Shown: positions 1 to 7,931, counted from the stretch's first letter. The stretch is DNA of 64,000 nt from Streptomyces sp. NBC_00513 (GCF_041431415.1 NZ_CP107845.1:310001-374000); one strand, 5' to 3'. A program made the numbers and translations. Notes: generated from the letters alone by a model not told the origin.

Positions 1-39
1 AGGCGAGCGAGAAGGCGTCCCTGCGGGAGGTTCGCCAGC

Positions 40-245
40 ATGCTCAACGATGCGACCGGGGAAGTCGCGAAGCGGCTCCAGGCGCTGATCTCCGAGGAGT
101 GGACCGCCCCTGGCCGCGCAGGACTACGAAGCCGAGCTGGCCTATTCGAAGAAAAAGGACGAGTACCTCAGAATACATTCCCGCTGGTCACAGCCTCTGG
201 TGAACTCCTGCTCGAAGGAGTGGTCCGAGCACCAGGGGTTCGGCG
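40..245 (+). pseudogene. Frameshifted coding remnant at the window edge
   Basis: No family is recognised. The frame starting at 40 reads coherently for about 25 residues. Then, near position 115, the plausible protein continues in the next frame (LAAQDYEAELAYSKKKDEYL and onward to about 245). This looks like one short gene with a one-base slip, or a relic of one. The left side lies outside or close to the window edge, so the original start cannot be judged. Confidence 0.22.
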
Positions 246-334
246 TGAGGGGCTGGAAGGGGCAACGGCAGGTCAGCCAGGACGAACAGGCACACCCAGA
301 GGATCTGCACCCGACCAGGTTCACGTCGAGAGCG

Positions 335-724
335 TCAGCACTTCTCTTTCCGCGCCTGCTGGATCAGCGGCTCGGCCTCGTCCAGCGTGAAGGTGACCTG
401 CCAGGTCTCGGCCGCCCGGTGCAGGGTGTCGGCGAACTCCTGGTAGCCGTGGTCCTGTTGAGCCGCTTCGGCGGCGCGGTTGGTCGCCGTGTTCAGGTAC
501 TGCTCGGCGGTCTGGTAGTAGGGGTCGGTCAGATTTGACGGCCGGGGGCGGGCGAGTTGGTCGGTCAGCTGCTGCAGGGAGACGCAGGCGGACTTGGCAA
601 ACTCGCGCGCCGCCACCGGGGCCTTGGAGGGCGTCGAGCTGCAGGCCGCCAGAGAGAGCGTGGACGCCAACAGCAGGGGCAGGGGCAGTGACAGGCGAAG
701 TATCAGCTGACGTCGACTAGTCAT
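335..724 (-). CDS. Small lipoprotein of unknown function
   Basis: A 129-aa protein with a classic lipoprotein signal: basic start (MTSRRQ), a Leu-rich hydrophobic core at residues 8-25 and the lipobox LAAC at 25-28, so Cys28 should be lipidated and the protein anchored outside the membrane. The mature part is helical, rich in Gln, Ala and Glu, and contains two further Cys (residue 47 and the last residue) that could pair. No enzyme motif is visible. It is transcribed away from the nuclease-like gene that starts at 850, so the two share a divergent intergenic region. Confidence 0.75.
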   Translation of the reverse strand: MTSRRQLILRLSLPLPLLLASTLSLAACSSTPSKAPVAAREFAKSACVSLQQLTDQLARPRPSNLTDPYYQTAEQYLNTATNRAAEAAQQDHGYQEFADTLHRAAETWQVTFTLDEAEPLIQQARKEKC

Positions 725-849
725 GGGCCAATCCTAGTTGGCATGACGGCCTGACCGCCCGGAAATCCGGTGGGCCCGCAGCCACCATCCCGCCCGGCCC
801 ACATCTGGGCCTTGTCTGCTCTGGCCACCGAAGGACAAGGAGCCTCACG

Positions 850-1491
850 ATGACCGAGCCCATTGACGCGGTCCCCACGGCCTACTCCGGAACCCACGTC
901 CGGTCCCGCCTCGAAGCCGACTGGGCCCGCACCCTCTACGGCCTCGGCATCGTGTGGAAGTACGAGCCGGAACTGATCACGCTCCCCTCCGGCATCCGGT
1001 ACCTCCCCGACTTCTGGTTGCCCGAGATAGGCACCTGGCTGGAGGTGAAGGGCCCGACCACACCACGCCGGGAGAAGGCAGCAGAGCTCGGCAAGGCCCG
1101 CGCCTGCCACTGCGCCAGCACATGCACCTGCCAGTGGCCCGGCGGCCAACTGGTCCTGCTGGGCTGGCCCTCCCACCGCAGCCCGAACCGACCCGGATAC
1201 CGCGCCCGTTACGGTCACGCATGGTGGGAGTCCGCCTTCGGCCCCGGCGCCTACCTCATCGAATGCCCTCAGTGCACCCGTGCCCACTGGGTCACTATGC
1301 GCAGGCCATGGCAGTGCCGTGGATGTCGCGCCAGCCTCGGTGCCACGCCCCGTTTCTACAGCCCAGCGGAGCAACTGATCCGCTTCGGCGAAGACGACTC
1401 GCTCGCCTCAGCCCTTTTCGAGGAGGACATGCGACGGCTCGCTGAGGAACAGGAACTCGCCGAGCTCGGAGACGAAGACGGATACCAGTAG
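850..1491 (+). CDS. PD-(D/E)XK nuclease-like protein with cysteine clusters
   Basis: A 213-aa protein. Residues 19-67 fit a small PD-(D/E)XK nuclease core: Glu22 in RSRLEADWA, Asp54 in YLPDFW, then Glu65 and Lys67 in WLEVKG. Two Cys groups follow: C86, C88, C92 and C94 (CHCASTCTC), and a zinc-ribbon-like set C139/C142 with C156/C159. The family fold is known from phage and mobile-element endonucleases and repair proteins; that this one cuts DNA is inference. An AAGGAG sequence lies just before the ATG at 850. It stands alone beside decayed mobile-type DNA, so it may be a mobile-element cargo gene. Confidence 0.7.
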   Translation: MTEPIDAVPTAYSGTHVRSRLEADWARTLYGLGIVWKYEPELITLPSGIRYLPDFWLPEIGTWLEVKGPTTPRREKAAELGKARACHCASTCTCQWPGGQLVLLGWPSHRSPNRPGYRARYGHAWWESAFGPGAYLIECPQCTRAHWVTMRRPWQCRGCRASLGATPRFYSPAEQLIRFGEDDSLASALFEEDMRRLAEEQELAELGDEDGYQ

Positions 1492-1522
1492 CACCTGCCC
1501 CGGCGGGATGCGCACCCACCGA

Positions 1523-1621
1523 GTGGACTCCACCCGGACTCCGTGCGCACCATGGTGGACTCCACTCCCCACGCGGTCCGCACCACCGTGGTGCGCTCCA
1601 CCCGCACGCGGTGGAGTCCAC
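1523..1621. repeat. Cluster of dyad-symmetric sites (operator- or iteron-like)
   Basis: Within 100 bases there are two copies of GTGGACTCCAC (1523-1533 and 1555-1565), its complement-type form GTGGAGTCCAC (1611-1621), the palindrome CACCATGGTG (1548-1557) and CGCACCAC-C-GTGGTGCG (1579-1595). The 11-mers are symmetric around a single central base. Repeated symmetric sites like this usually bind a dimeric protein (repressor, partition or replication protein). No adjacent candidate binder is evident. Some copies could instead reflect codon repeats in a lost minus-strand gene. Confidence 0.5.
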
Positions 1622-1630
1622 CGTGGCCAC

Positions 1631-1845
1631 TCACCTCCGGCGGCCCCGGCGTGCGGTGCGCCCCGAGCGCCGCCGGCCCTGCGGGGTGCGGCTCTGGACC
1701 GGTGACGGCGGCGGCGACTCGAACAGCACAGCGCGCGGCCGTACCGCGTCGATGAGCTCCCTCAGCCGCTCCAGCTGCTCGGGCGAGAGGTGCGTCGGGA
1801 TCGGTTCGACTACCGGGGCCTCCGTGCTTCGGTGGGTTCACTCCC
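1631..1845 (-). pseudogene. C-terminal remnant of an unidentified protein
   Basis: One minus-strand frame reads STEAPVVEPIPTHLSPEQLE and continues with RLRELIDAVRPRAVLF, ending in a basic tail with a stop at 1631-1633. It has normal coding character but no start: an in-frame stop sits just upstream near 1850. It therefore looks like the end of a gene whose front was lost. The family is not recognised. The dyad cluster lies immediately downstream of its stop. Confidence 0.35.
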
Positions 1846-1921
1846 CACACCGTCGCGCCCTCCATCGCCTTCGGGGGGGCGGGCCTCGGCCATCAACGGA
1901 TCGGGCTGCCGGTGCCGCCGG

Positions 1922-2038
1922 ACCTTCTACGATCCCGAGTTCGGGCTGCCTGTCGTGGGCGAGCCCTTCAAGCACGCGGGCACCGGCGGCACGGACCAGC
2001 GGAGCTACACGACGTACGCCCCGCTCGAACGCGCCCGG
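1922..2038 (+). pseudogene. Short internal coding fragment of unknown origin
   Basis: About 39 codons read like a piece of a real protein (TFYDPEFGLPVVGEPFKHAG, then GTDQRSYTTYAPLER). Both flanks lose coding sense in this frame. No family can be named. It lies between the fragment ending at 1631 and the tail of the ligase pseudogene, within a region of joined scraps. Confidence 0.25.
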
Positions 2039-2406
2039 ACGACGTCTTCAGCCGCTTCTGCACCGGCCGCGGCCTGTTCTGGGCGCGGACGGACCCCGAA
2101 CCGGGGGACGTCCGCCGTCGTGACGTCCAGGCGCAGCCGCTTGAAGCGCAGGGGATGGCGGTAGGCGCCGCCTCGGTCGATGGCGGTGGCGGTGTCGGCG
2201 CTGATCTCCGTCATCAGCTCGGGACGGACCAGGGTCGTGTCCAGGGTGTCTCGGGAACCCCGGGTCGAGGCGAACCGCACCCCCGTCCACGGATGCCCGG
2301 GGTCGGCGGGTGTCAGGTGCTCGGCGACCAGGCGGGCCGAGTCCGGGCGCAGGGGGACGGTGCGGCCGATGCCGTGGAGGCGGCCCGCAGAGTGGTGCCG
2401 GCCTAG
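2005..2406 (-). pseudogene. ATP-dependent DNA ligase, 3' part of split pseudogene
   Basis: This is the C-terminal (OB-fold) part of an actinobacterial ATP-dependent DNA ligase. The reading starts LGRHHSAGRLHGIGRTVPLR at 2406 and runs through HPWTGVRF, LVRPELMTEI and HPLRFKRLRLD without a break. It joins exactly, across the tetranucleotide CTAG, to the ligase 5' part that resumes at 4254. Deleting 2407-4253 would restore LLVLGRHHSAG in one frame. The last roughly 35 codons down to the stop at 2005 no longer resemble ligase. Confidence 0.8.
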
Positions 2407-2822
2407 GTCCTCGGCGTCCAGGAGCCTTCGGCGGGTTCGGGGCCTTCGAGAGCGTGACGGAACTTCTCCTTGAGGGTCTTCGGCGGGGCCTGGGTCTCTT
2501 CTCGGGTGTGGATCAGACGGGCGATGCTCACGCGGAGGTGGCACTCGCGGCGACGCTGCCTGAGTTGTACCAGCCAGGCGCCGTCCGAGGTGAGGAAGGC
2601 CTGACGCGCCGGGACGTCCCCCGGTCTCGCGTGACGGGCCAGGATCCCCGGCAGGTGGTGCAGGGCCGCGTCCTCGGCCACGGCGCGAGCCTGTTCCTCC
2701 GTGCCGTTGACGGGGTGGGTGGCCACCAGTGTCCAGCGGTGCAGTTTGAGTTGCACTCCGTCGGCACTGCGCGTCGTCCGGGTGTCCTCCTCGATGAGGA
2801 CGTACCACTGGTCGGTAGTCAT
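2403..2822 (-). CDS. Hypothetical protein lodged in the ligase gene
   Basis: A 139-aa hydrophilic protein (starts MTTDQWYVLIEED, ends EGSWTPRT) with an ATG at 2822. No motif of a known enzyme or DNA-binding fold is clear; the C-terminal third is basic and helical. Its stop codon TAG is part of the CTAG that forms the ligase junction at 2403-2406. Another CTAG lies at 2892-2895 against the insertion sequence. The gene is therefore part of a roughly 485-base segment inserted into the ligase, either as a passenger or as a stranded neighbour moved by rearrangement. Confidence 0.55.
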   Translation of the reverse strand: MTTDQWYVLIEEDTRTTRSADGVQLKLHRWTLVATHPVNGTEEQARAVAEDAALHHLPGILARHARPGDVPARQAFLTSDGAWLVQLRQRRRECHLRVSIARLIHTREETQAPPKTLKEKFRHALEGPEPAEGSWTPRT

Positions 2823-2891
2823 GACCGGAGCCTATGGCTAGTCCCGTAACGGGAGAGTGCTGTCCCCGCGATAGCGCGACAGCGCCGGCGG

Positions 2892-4253
2892 CTAGTACTG
2901 CAATCACACTTGTGTGTGGTTGAGTTGGTGTGTGACTGAGCTCGGGGTGGGGTTGGTTGAGGAGTGGGACGGGATGCTGGCCGGGCTGCATGCCCGGTTC
3001 GCATCGCGTTTCGTGAGGTCGGAGCCGCGGGGTCGGGCGCTTGCGTATATGCGGGGTCTGATCGCGCCGTTGGAGCGGAAGAACGGCTGGACTCTGGCGG
3101 AACGGGCGGGTGACCGGCTACCGATCGGGATGCAGCGCCTGCTGGGCGAGGCGGACTGGGACGCGGAAGCGGTCCGTGACGACGTGCGGGACTACGTCGT
3201 CGAGACCATCGGCGACAAGGGTGCGGTCCTGATCGGCGACGACACCGGCTTCCTGAAGAAGGGCGTGCGCTCGGCAGGCGTCCAGCGGCAGTATTCCGGC
3301 ACCGCCGGACGTACCGAAAACTGCCAGGTCGGCACGTTCCTGGCCTATGCCTCGCCCAAGGGGCGGGCCCTGATTGACCGGGAACTGTATCTGCCCGCCT
3401 CGTGGACGGACGACCGCGAGCGATGCCGTGACGCGGGAATCCCCGACGAGGTTTACTTCGCGACGAAGACCGAACACTTCAAGGCGATGCTCGTCCGTGC
3501 GGTGGAGGCCGGCGTCCCGTTCGCGTGGGTCACAGCGGACGAGGCCTACGGGCAGTCGAAATCGTTGCGGTGTTGGATGGAACAACGGTCCATCAGCCAT
3601 GTGATGTGTGTGAAGACCAGCGACACCGTCATCACCCGCGGCATGGGCGAACGTCGTGTCGACGACCTCGTCGCCGGCCTCGCGCCGCAGTCCTGGAAGC
3701 GCCTGTCCGCCGGTAAGGGATCCCACGGCGAGCGCATGTACCAGTGGGCGCGAATCCCGATCCGGATCTGGTGGGAGAACGGCCACGGCCACTGGGTCCT
3801 GGCCCGTCGCAGCCTCAAAGACCCGACCGACATCGCCTACTACGTCTGCTACGGACCTGCTGGCACCCGGATGAAAGACCTGGTCAGGGTTGCCGGCGCC
3901 CGCTGGGCTGTCGAAGAATGCTTCCAGACCGCCAAGGGCGAGTGCGGCCTGGACCACTACCAGGTCCGCCTCTACCACGCCTGGTACCGACACATCACCC
4001 TCGCTATGGCCGCCCTCGCTGCACTCGCCGCCGTCCGCGCCCACGAACTCTCAAAAGGGGAAACAGCGGTGGCCTGATACCGCTGTCCGTAGCGGAGATA
4101 CGCCGCCTCATCGGCCACCTCCTCCATCCCCACCACCTCACCGTCCACCACCATCTGCACTGGTCACACTGGCGAAGACTCAGTCAGACACGCGCCCGCG
4201 ACAGCCACTACAAACAACGCGGACATACCCCTTAACTGTGATTGCAGTACTAG
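2892..4253 (+). mobile_element. IS701-family-like insertion sequence, apparently intact
   Basis: The element spans 2896-4249 (1,354 bases). It has perfect 13-base inverted ends, TACTGCAATCACA at the left and its complement at the right, and is flanked on both sides by CTAG (2892-2895 and 4250-4253), which fits a 4-base target duplication. It carries one transposase gene (2932-4077) and about 170 non-coding bases after it. The matched ends, intact gene and intact duplication point to a recent insertion. The coordinates given include the flanking CTAG copies. Confidence 0.85.
2932..4077 (+). CDS. IS701-family transposase
   Basis: An intact DDE transposase of about 381 aa. The catalytic acids are visible: Asp in IGDDTGFLKKG, Asp in WVTADEAYG, and Glu in RWAVEECFQTAKGECGLD. 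The last stretch with the following YHAWYRHITLAM is typical of the IS701 group. The start is taken as GTG at 2932 (VTELGVGLVEEW). An in-frame GTG at 2914 also exists but overlaps the left inverted repeat region. It fills most of the element and has no frameshift, so it is probably functional. Confidence 0.85.
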   Translation: MTELGVGLVEEWDGMLAGLHARFASRFVRSEPRGRALAYMRGLIAPLERKNGWTLAERAGDRLPIGMQRLLGEADWDAEAVRDDVRDYVVETIGDKGAVLIGDDTGFLKKGVRSAGVQRQYSGTAGRTENCQVGTFLAYASPKGRALIDRELYLPASWTDDRERCRDAGIPDEVYFATKTEHFKAMLVRAVEAGVPFAWVTADEAYGQSKSLRCWMEQRSISHVMCVKTSDTVITRGMGERRVDDLVAGLAPQSWKRLSAGKGSHGERMYQWARIPIRIWWENGHGHWVLARRSLKDPTDIAYYVCYGPAGTRMKDLVRVAGARWAVEECFQTAKGECGLDHYQVRLYHAWYRHITLAMAALAALAAVRAHELSKGETAVA

Positions 4254-4928
4254 GACCAGGAGCTGAGGGCGGACGAGGGTGCCGGTGATGGCTCCGATGA
4301 TCGCCTCGGTGTGTCGCGACGTCGGATCTTGGTCCAGGCACGCGCGCCCGGCCGGCAGCGCTGGCTCATGCCCTTGACCACCAAGCCCTCGACGCCGGAC
4401 ACGTCGGTCCAGTCTCCAACCACTCCCGGGCCTTGGCCACATCGGTGGTCATCGGACACAGCGTCCACGGAGCCGTCAGCCCCCGGGCCGCGAAGAGGAC
4501 TTCCAGGCGCCGGCGACGCTCCCGGTACGACAACTCGAGCAACTCGACGTCATCGGCCTGGAGAATGTCGAACGCGACGAAGTAGGCTGGCGACCGGGCC
4601 GCGAGGGTGGCGGCGGCCCGGCGCTGCAACGCCTCGAAGCTGAGCCGGCCCGCCTCCGGATCCCACACGAGGAGTTCGCCGTCGAGGACCAGGCCATCCG
4701 TCAACTGCTCCTCCGCCGCCGCAAGCAGGTCGGGGAACCGGTCTTGGACGAGAGCGCCCCGACGGGTCTGGAGCAGCACCCGTCCGCCCGGCCCTGTAGG
4801 GGTGAACAGGATCGCCGGTGGCCGTCGATCTTCTACTCATAGGCGAGCCCGCCCGCCATGACGCCGGGGCCGGGGATCGCCTCGGCTACCTGCGCCAACA
4901 TCGGTTCAACGGGCGGCTGCAAGGGCAC
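4254..4928 (-). pseudogene. ATP-dependent DNA ligase, 5' part of split pseudogene
   Basis: This is the adenylation-domain part of a LigC/LigD-like ATP-dependent ligase. A GTG at 4928 follows a GGAGG and begins VPLQPPVEPMLAQVAEAIP. It then reads GGLAYE-stop-KIDGHR: the proline of the EPK motif has become TAG (4833-4835). One base later the frame shifts to AILFTPTGPGG, LLQTRRGALVQDRFPDLL and VLDGELLVWDPEAGRLSFEA. Further slips occur near 4415 (before DWTDVSGVEGLVVK) and near 4310 (before TEAIIGAITGTLVRP). The gene was therefore dead by several independent lesions, in addition to the insertion at CTAG. Confidence 0.85.
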
Positions 4929-5059
4929 TCCAGGCCTCCCCACGGGTGGTGTCTGCCGGGAGGGCCAGCCTGCCCGTCGAAGGTCTTCACGGCCCGTCAG
5001 AGACCGCCAGAAGGGCCACCACACCCACCGCGGCCGGGCAACCAAGTGAAGGCGGCTCG

Positions 5060-5202
5060 CCGCCCGATAGGCTCGCCGCACCCGCGCCGACATGGGTGCG
5101 CAGGGCAGGGCCGCGCTCGGACAGGCTCACCCCTCGAAGATGCGGTACAGCGGCCCGACACAGCCCCGGCAGTCCTCACGGTCCGCCGGGGCTCTCCGCT
5201 GC
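5060..5202. repeat. Diverged ~140-bp repeat, copy 1
   Basis: This segment matches 23008-23150 with scattered substitutions and small indels. Shared stretches include CCCGCGCCGACATGG, CTCACCCCTCGAAGA, GACACAGCCCCGGCA and TCCGCCGGGGC. The second copy follows a decayed DUF6233-like gene, so the repeat is probably the downstream part of such a locus; here the gene itself is missing. No open frame is preserved equally in both copies. Confidence 0.6.
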
Positions 5203-5519
5203 CCCACCCGTGCGCGGCGCGATGGCCTCGGTGCTCCAGTGCCTGATCGACGGCAGACCCGTTCGACAGCCGGATGCGGGAAATCCGGGCGGGCCGATCG
5301 GCATGGCATCGTGACCGCCGACGCCGGTTCCCCCATACCGACCGTGGAGACCGGGCAGGGGCGTTACGCAGAGCAGCATGTGGCAGCGGATCGTGGCGGT
5401 GACATCGAGGTGCTGGCCGGTTAGGCCGCGCGCTCGCCAGCGAGATTCAACATCCCACGACAACACACAGGGTCGTGAATTCAGAGGTGTCCTCTCACGC
5501 GGCCGCAGCGGAGCGATCT

Positions 5520-5960
5520 CTACTCCACCACCGTGATGAGAAGAGAGGGGTCTCCCGGCGCAAGCGGGTCTGTGTTGATTTCGGCGCCGTCCTTCTGGCT
5601 CCAAACGCGCACGTACCTCGATCGATCAGCCCAGGATCCGAGATCACCCGTATCGGCGTCATACTGCTGCCAGGTCCTGCCCCGCTCTTCGGGGTCGAGG
5701 TGCCAGGTGGCCGGCCTGGATGACCAGACGGTGACATGAGTGATCCGGCCGGCATGCTGGCTGAACAGGTGGTCGGGATCGGCGAGCTCGCCTGGCGCGG
5801 TGAGGGAGCCCACCCGGCTGAGCCCGAGGTGGGCGAGTGAGTGGACGACCATGGTTTCGCCCTCGTCTCCCTTGTCGGGCGTGACCGCGACAGCGGCTCC
5901 CTGAAAATGGGCCGCACCGTACAGGGTGGCCTTGGTCCGCAGGTCAGCGCTCTTTGGCAT
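5520..5960 (-). CDS. Beta/gamma-crystallin-like or inhibitor-like small protein
   Basis: A 146-aa protein, starting at ATG 5960 behind GAGGAGAAGG. The opening KATLYGAAHFQGAAVAV resembles the first strands of a beta/gamma-crystallin (or peptidase-inhibitor I36) repeat, in which an aromatic-x-x-x-aromatic-x-Gly pattern leads each motif. A second half contains ITHVTVWSSRPATWHLD and YVRVWSQKDG. There is no signal peptide with this start, so it would be cytoplasmic. Calcium binding or an inhibitor role is only a family-based guess. A longer in-frame ATG at 6035 exists but lacks a ribosome site as good. Confidence 0.5.
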   Translation of the reverse strand: MPKSADLRTKATLYGAAHFQGAAVAVTPDKGDEGETMVVHSLAHLGLSRVGSLTAPGELADPDHLFSQHAGRITHVTVWSSRPATWHLDPEERGRTWQQYDADTGDLGSWADRSRYVRVWSQKDGAEINTDPLAPGDPSLLITVVE

Positions 5961-6190
5961 GCCCTTCTCCTCAACCCTGCAAGTCGTCTTGCGCCCCGGC
6001 AAATGCGTGGTGCGCGCTGCAGCGACTGCAGACACCTCTCCCTCGGCGGCTACCGGTTTCCGCCTGCGTCGTTCCGTGTATGTGTGCGGGCTTTCCCCTC
6101 CAGTGTCGACGGACGTCGCTGCACGGCGCCAGTCCGACGTCTTCGTGGTCTCACAGGGTAGGAGGCATGGGAGAGGAAAGAAGGGGCGAG

Positions 6191-6364
6191 ATGAGCGCCA
6201 GAGAGAAAGCGAAGGCGACTGTCGAGCGGATCGTGGGCCGCGCGGTCCGCAAGGTTGCGCTCGCCATCGGCCATAGGACTACGGCGGCGAAAGGTGCCGC
6301 GCTGGAGGTACGAGGGAAGGCCCGACGAATCAAGGAGAAGGGGAAGGACCAGCTCAGATTCTGA
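6191..6364 (+). CDS. CsbD-like small stress protein
   Basis: A 57-aa, Lys/Arg/Ala-rich helical protein (MSAREKAKATVERIVGRAVR, ending KARRIKEKGKDQLRF). The pattern resembles CsbD-type general-stress proteins, which are short, soluble and of unknown mechanism. The ATG at 6191 sits about 8 bases after GAAGGGGCG; an upstream in-frame ATG at 6167 would add MGEERRGE. The nearby GGGTAG at about 6156 could be part of a sigma-B-type minus-10 element, but this is weak. Confidence 0.55.
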   Translation: MSAREKAKATVERIVGRAVRKVALAIGHRTTAAKGAALEVRGKARRIKEKGKDQLRF

Positions 6365-6512
6365 GTGGCCCGGCGGCCGGTTCAGCGGTTGAGCCACCTC
6401 GGCCCGCCCGAGAGGAGAGAACCTGGGCGGCTCTCGCCAATGTTAAGGCCGCCGGAAAGCGCCAGCGGTTCCTCGCGAGCGATAGGGTGTAACACGCGAG
6501 GAGGAGGCTGTC

Positions 6513-7154
6513 ATGACTGAAACAGCTGCTACGACCACCCCCCGCGAACGGTACCGGCGGCAAGTGCGTGCCGAGATCAAGGAACGGGCGCGAGAGCAGA
6601 TCGCCTCTGCCGGAACCACAGCGCTTTCACTCAACAAGATCGCGAAGATCATGGGCCTCAGCGGTGCCGGTCTCTACCGATATTTCACGAGTCGTGACGC
6701 GCTGCTCACCGAATTGGTCCGGGATGCCTACCAGAGCCTGGCGGATACTTTCCGAACCGTGGCCGACGGCGGTGAGGGCGACCTCCGCAGCCTGGCCCGC
6801 GCCTTGCGCGCGTGGGCACTCGCCGATCCACAGCGCTACTTCCTCGTCTACGGGCCGCCAGTGCCGGGCTATCACGGTCCTGCCGATGTCACATCCACGA
6901 TGTCGGACATCATGAGCTGCATCCTTGGCGCGTGTGATGCGCAGGCCCGGAAGGACCGCTCCGGGCCTGCGTGCACACCCCCCGCGAATCCCGGGGAGGG
7001 CTTGCAGCCCGGGTCTGCTCAGCAGCGGGCCATTGCCTTCTGGACGAGGCTGCACGGGGTCCTGTCCCTGGAGCTCAGCGGTCATTTCGCCGGTATGGAC
7101 ATTGATCCCGCCCTGCTCTACAAGGCCGAGCTGGACTTGCTGGCAATCGGCTGA
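6513..7154 (+). CDS. TetR/AcrR-family transcriptional regulator
   Basis: A 213-aa protein with an N-terminal TetR helix-turn-helix at about residues 20-65: IASAGTTALSLNKIAKIMG followed by LSGAGLYRYFTSRDALL, the standard recognition helix and YxYF motif. The C-terminal half is a ligand/dimer domain ending IDPALLYKAELDLLAIG, similar to the TetR C-terminal class that ends in a small helical pair. The start follows GAGGAGG. It reads toward the gvpK end of the gas vesicle operon (convergent), so it need not control that operon; its target is unknown. Confidence 0.85.
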   Translation: MTETAATTTPRERYRRQVRAEIKERAREQIASAGTTALSLNKIAKIMGLSGAGLYRYFTSRDALLTELVRDAYQSLADTFRTVADGGEGDLRSLARALRAWALADPQRYFLVYGPPVPGYHGPADVTSTMSDIMSCILGACDAQARKDRSGPACTPPANPGEGLQPGSAQQRAIAFWTRLHGVLSLELSGHFAGMDIDPALLYKAELDLLAIG

Positions 7155-7327
7155 CCACGGCGCACCCAATCGAAGAGTGATTCTGATTCCGGGACCGAAA
7201 CCGTGCCGCCAGACGTCGGCAGGGCCTGCACCGTCCCATGCAGCCGCCAGGGCCCGCCACAGGTGGGATGCGGTTGGCCCCCGGCCCACGTGCATGATCA
7301 CTCCGCCAGGCCGAAACCGGCACCGTG

Positions 7328-7720
7328 TCAATCGCGGGGAGGCAGGAGGGGTCCGAGGGGCCCGAGGTCGAGGTTGAGGTCTTCCAAGGCGTAGCCGTGC
7401 TCGGCGCACAGGTCGGAGAGGGTGTCGTGGAGGGCGAGGAGTGTAGCGCCGAGTTCCTCTTCCTGGTCGTCGCTGAGGTCGCCGGCGTCGACGCGGCGCA
7501 GGGCTTGGCGTTCGATGAGCTGGCGCACGAGCTCGACCAGGGTGAGGACGAGTTTGAGGAGGTCCTCACCGACGGTTTCGGGGTCGGTGTGCAGATGCCG
7601 GGCGGGGCGGGAGTTCTGTCCCTGGGCGGGTGGAGGTGCCTGGGTGAGGCGGAACGCCTGGGAGAGGTTGGCGCCAACATCCTGGAGAGGCTGCGGGGGC
7701 GGGGTTGGTTCATGGTTCAT
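7328..7720 (-). CDS. gvpK: Gas vesicle protein GvpK
   Basis: A 130-aa protein, the last gene of the gas vesicle operon. The centre carries the GvpK signature: VGEDLLKLVLTLVELVRQLI then ERQALRRVDAGDLSDDQ, with a helical C-terminus (LHDTLSDLCAEHGYALEDLN). GvpK is an accessory protein needed for vesicle formation rather than a wall protein. The start at 7720 overlaps the gvpS stop by 11 bases, implying coupled translation; an ATG at 7732 is possible. The N-terminal 35 residues are proline-rich and poorly conserved. Confidence 0.9.
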   Translation of the reverse strand: MNHEPTPPPQPLQDVGANLSQAFRLTQAPPPAQGQNSRPARHLHTDPETVGEDLLKLVLTLVELVRQLIERQALRRVDAGDLSDDQEEELGATLLALHDTLSDLCAEHGYALEDLNLDLGPLGPLLPPRD

Positions 7721-7931
7721 CGTGGTCTCCACCCTGTGCCTGGCCAGGGGTGTCTTCGGAGCTGACGGAGACGATGAGGGCGCGCAGCGAGATGCGGACG
7801 AGGTCGATGTCGGCGATGGACAAGACGATGTCGCCGGTCAGGACGACGCCGCCGCTCAGGAGTCGGTCGAGGAGGTCGACGAGGGCGACTTGCCGGTCGG
7901 GCAGTGGCTCGTCGCGTCCGGTCAGGGTCAT
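7710..7931 (-). CDS. gvpS: Gas vesicle protein GvpS (GvpA/GvpJ family)
   Basis: A 73-aa member of the GvpA fold: VALVDLLDRLLSGGVVLTGD followed by IVLSIADIDLVRISLRALIVSV, the alpha-beta-beta-alpha wall-protein core. In Streptomyces clusters the copy between gvpL and gvpK is named gvpS. The start at 7931 overlaps the gvpL stop (ATGA at 7928-7931). It is likely a minor wall or nucleation component; it is much shorter than the main GvpA of this cluster because it lacks a C-terminal extension. Confidence 0.88.
   Translation of the reverse strand: MTLTGRDEPLPDRQVALVDLLDRLLSGGVVLTGDIVLSIADIDLVRISLRALIVSVSSEDTPGQAQGGDHDEP

Noticed and set aside
1356..1865. 169-aa minus-strand frame
   Set aside because: It overlaps the nuclease-like gene and runs through the dyad cluster. 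The better coding frame in 1631-1845 is a different one.
2850..2860. TCCCGTAACGGGA palindrome as an IS5-type end
   Set aside because: Although it shares TCCCGTAA with the left end of the IS5-type element, no transposase or second end is nearby, so it is more likely a small operator or chance.
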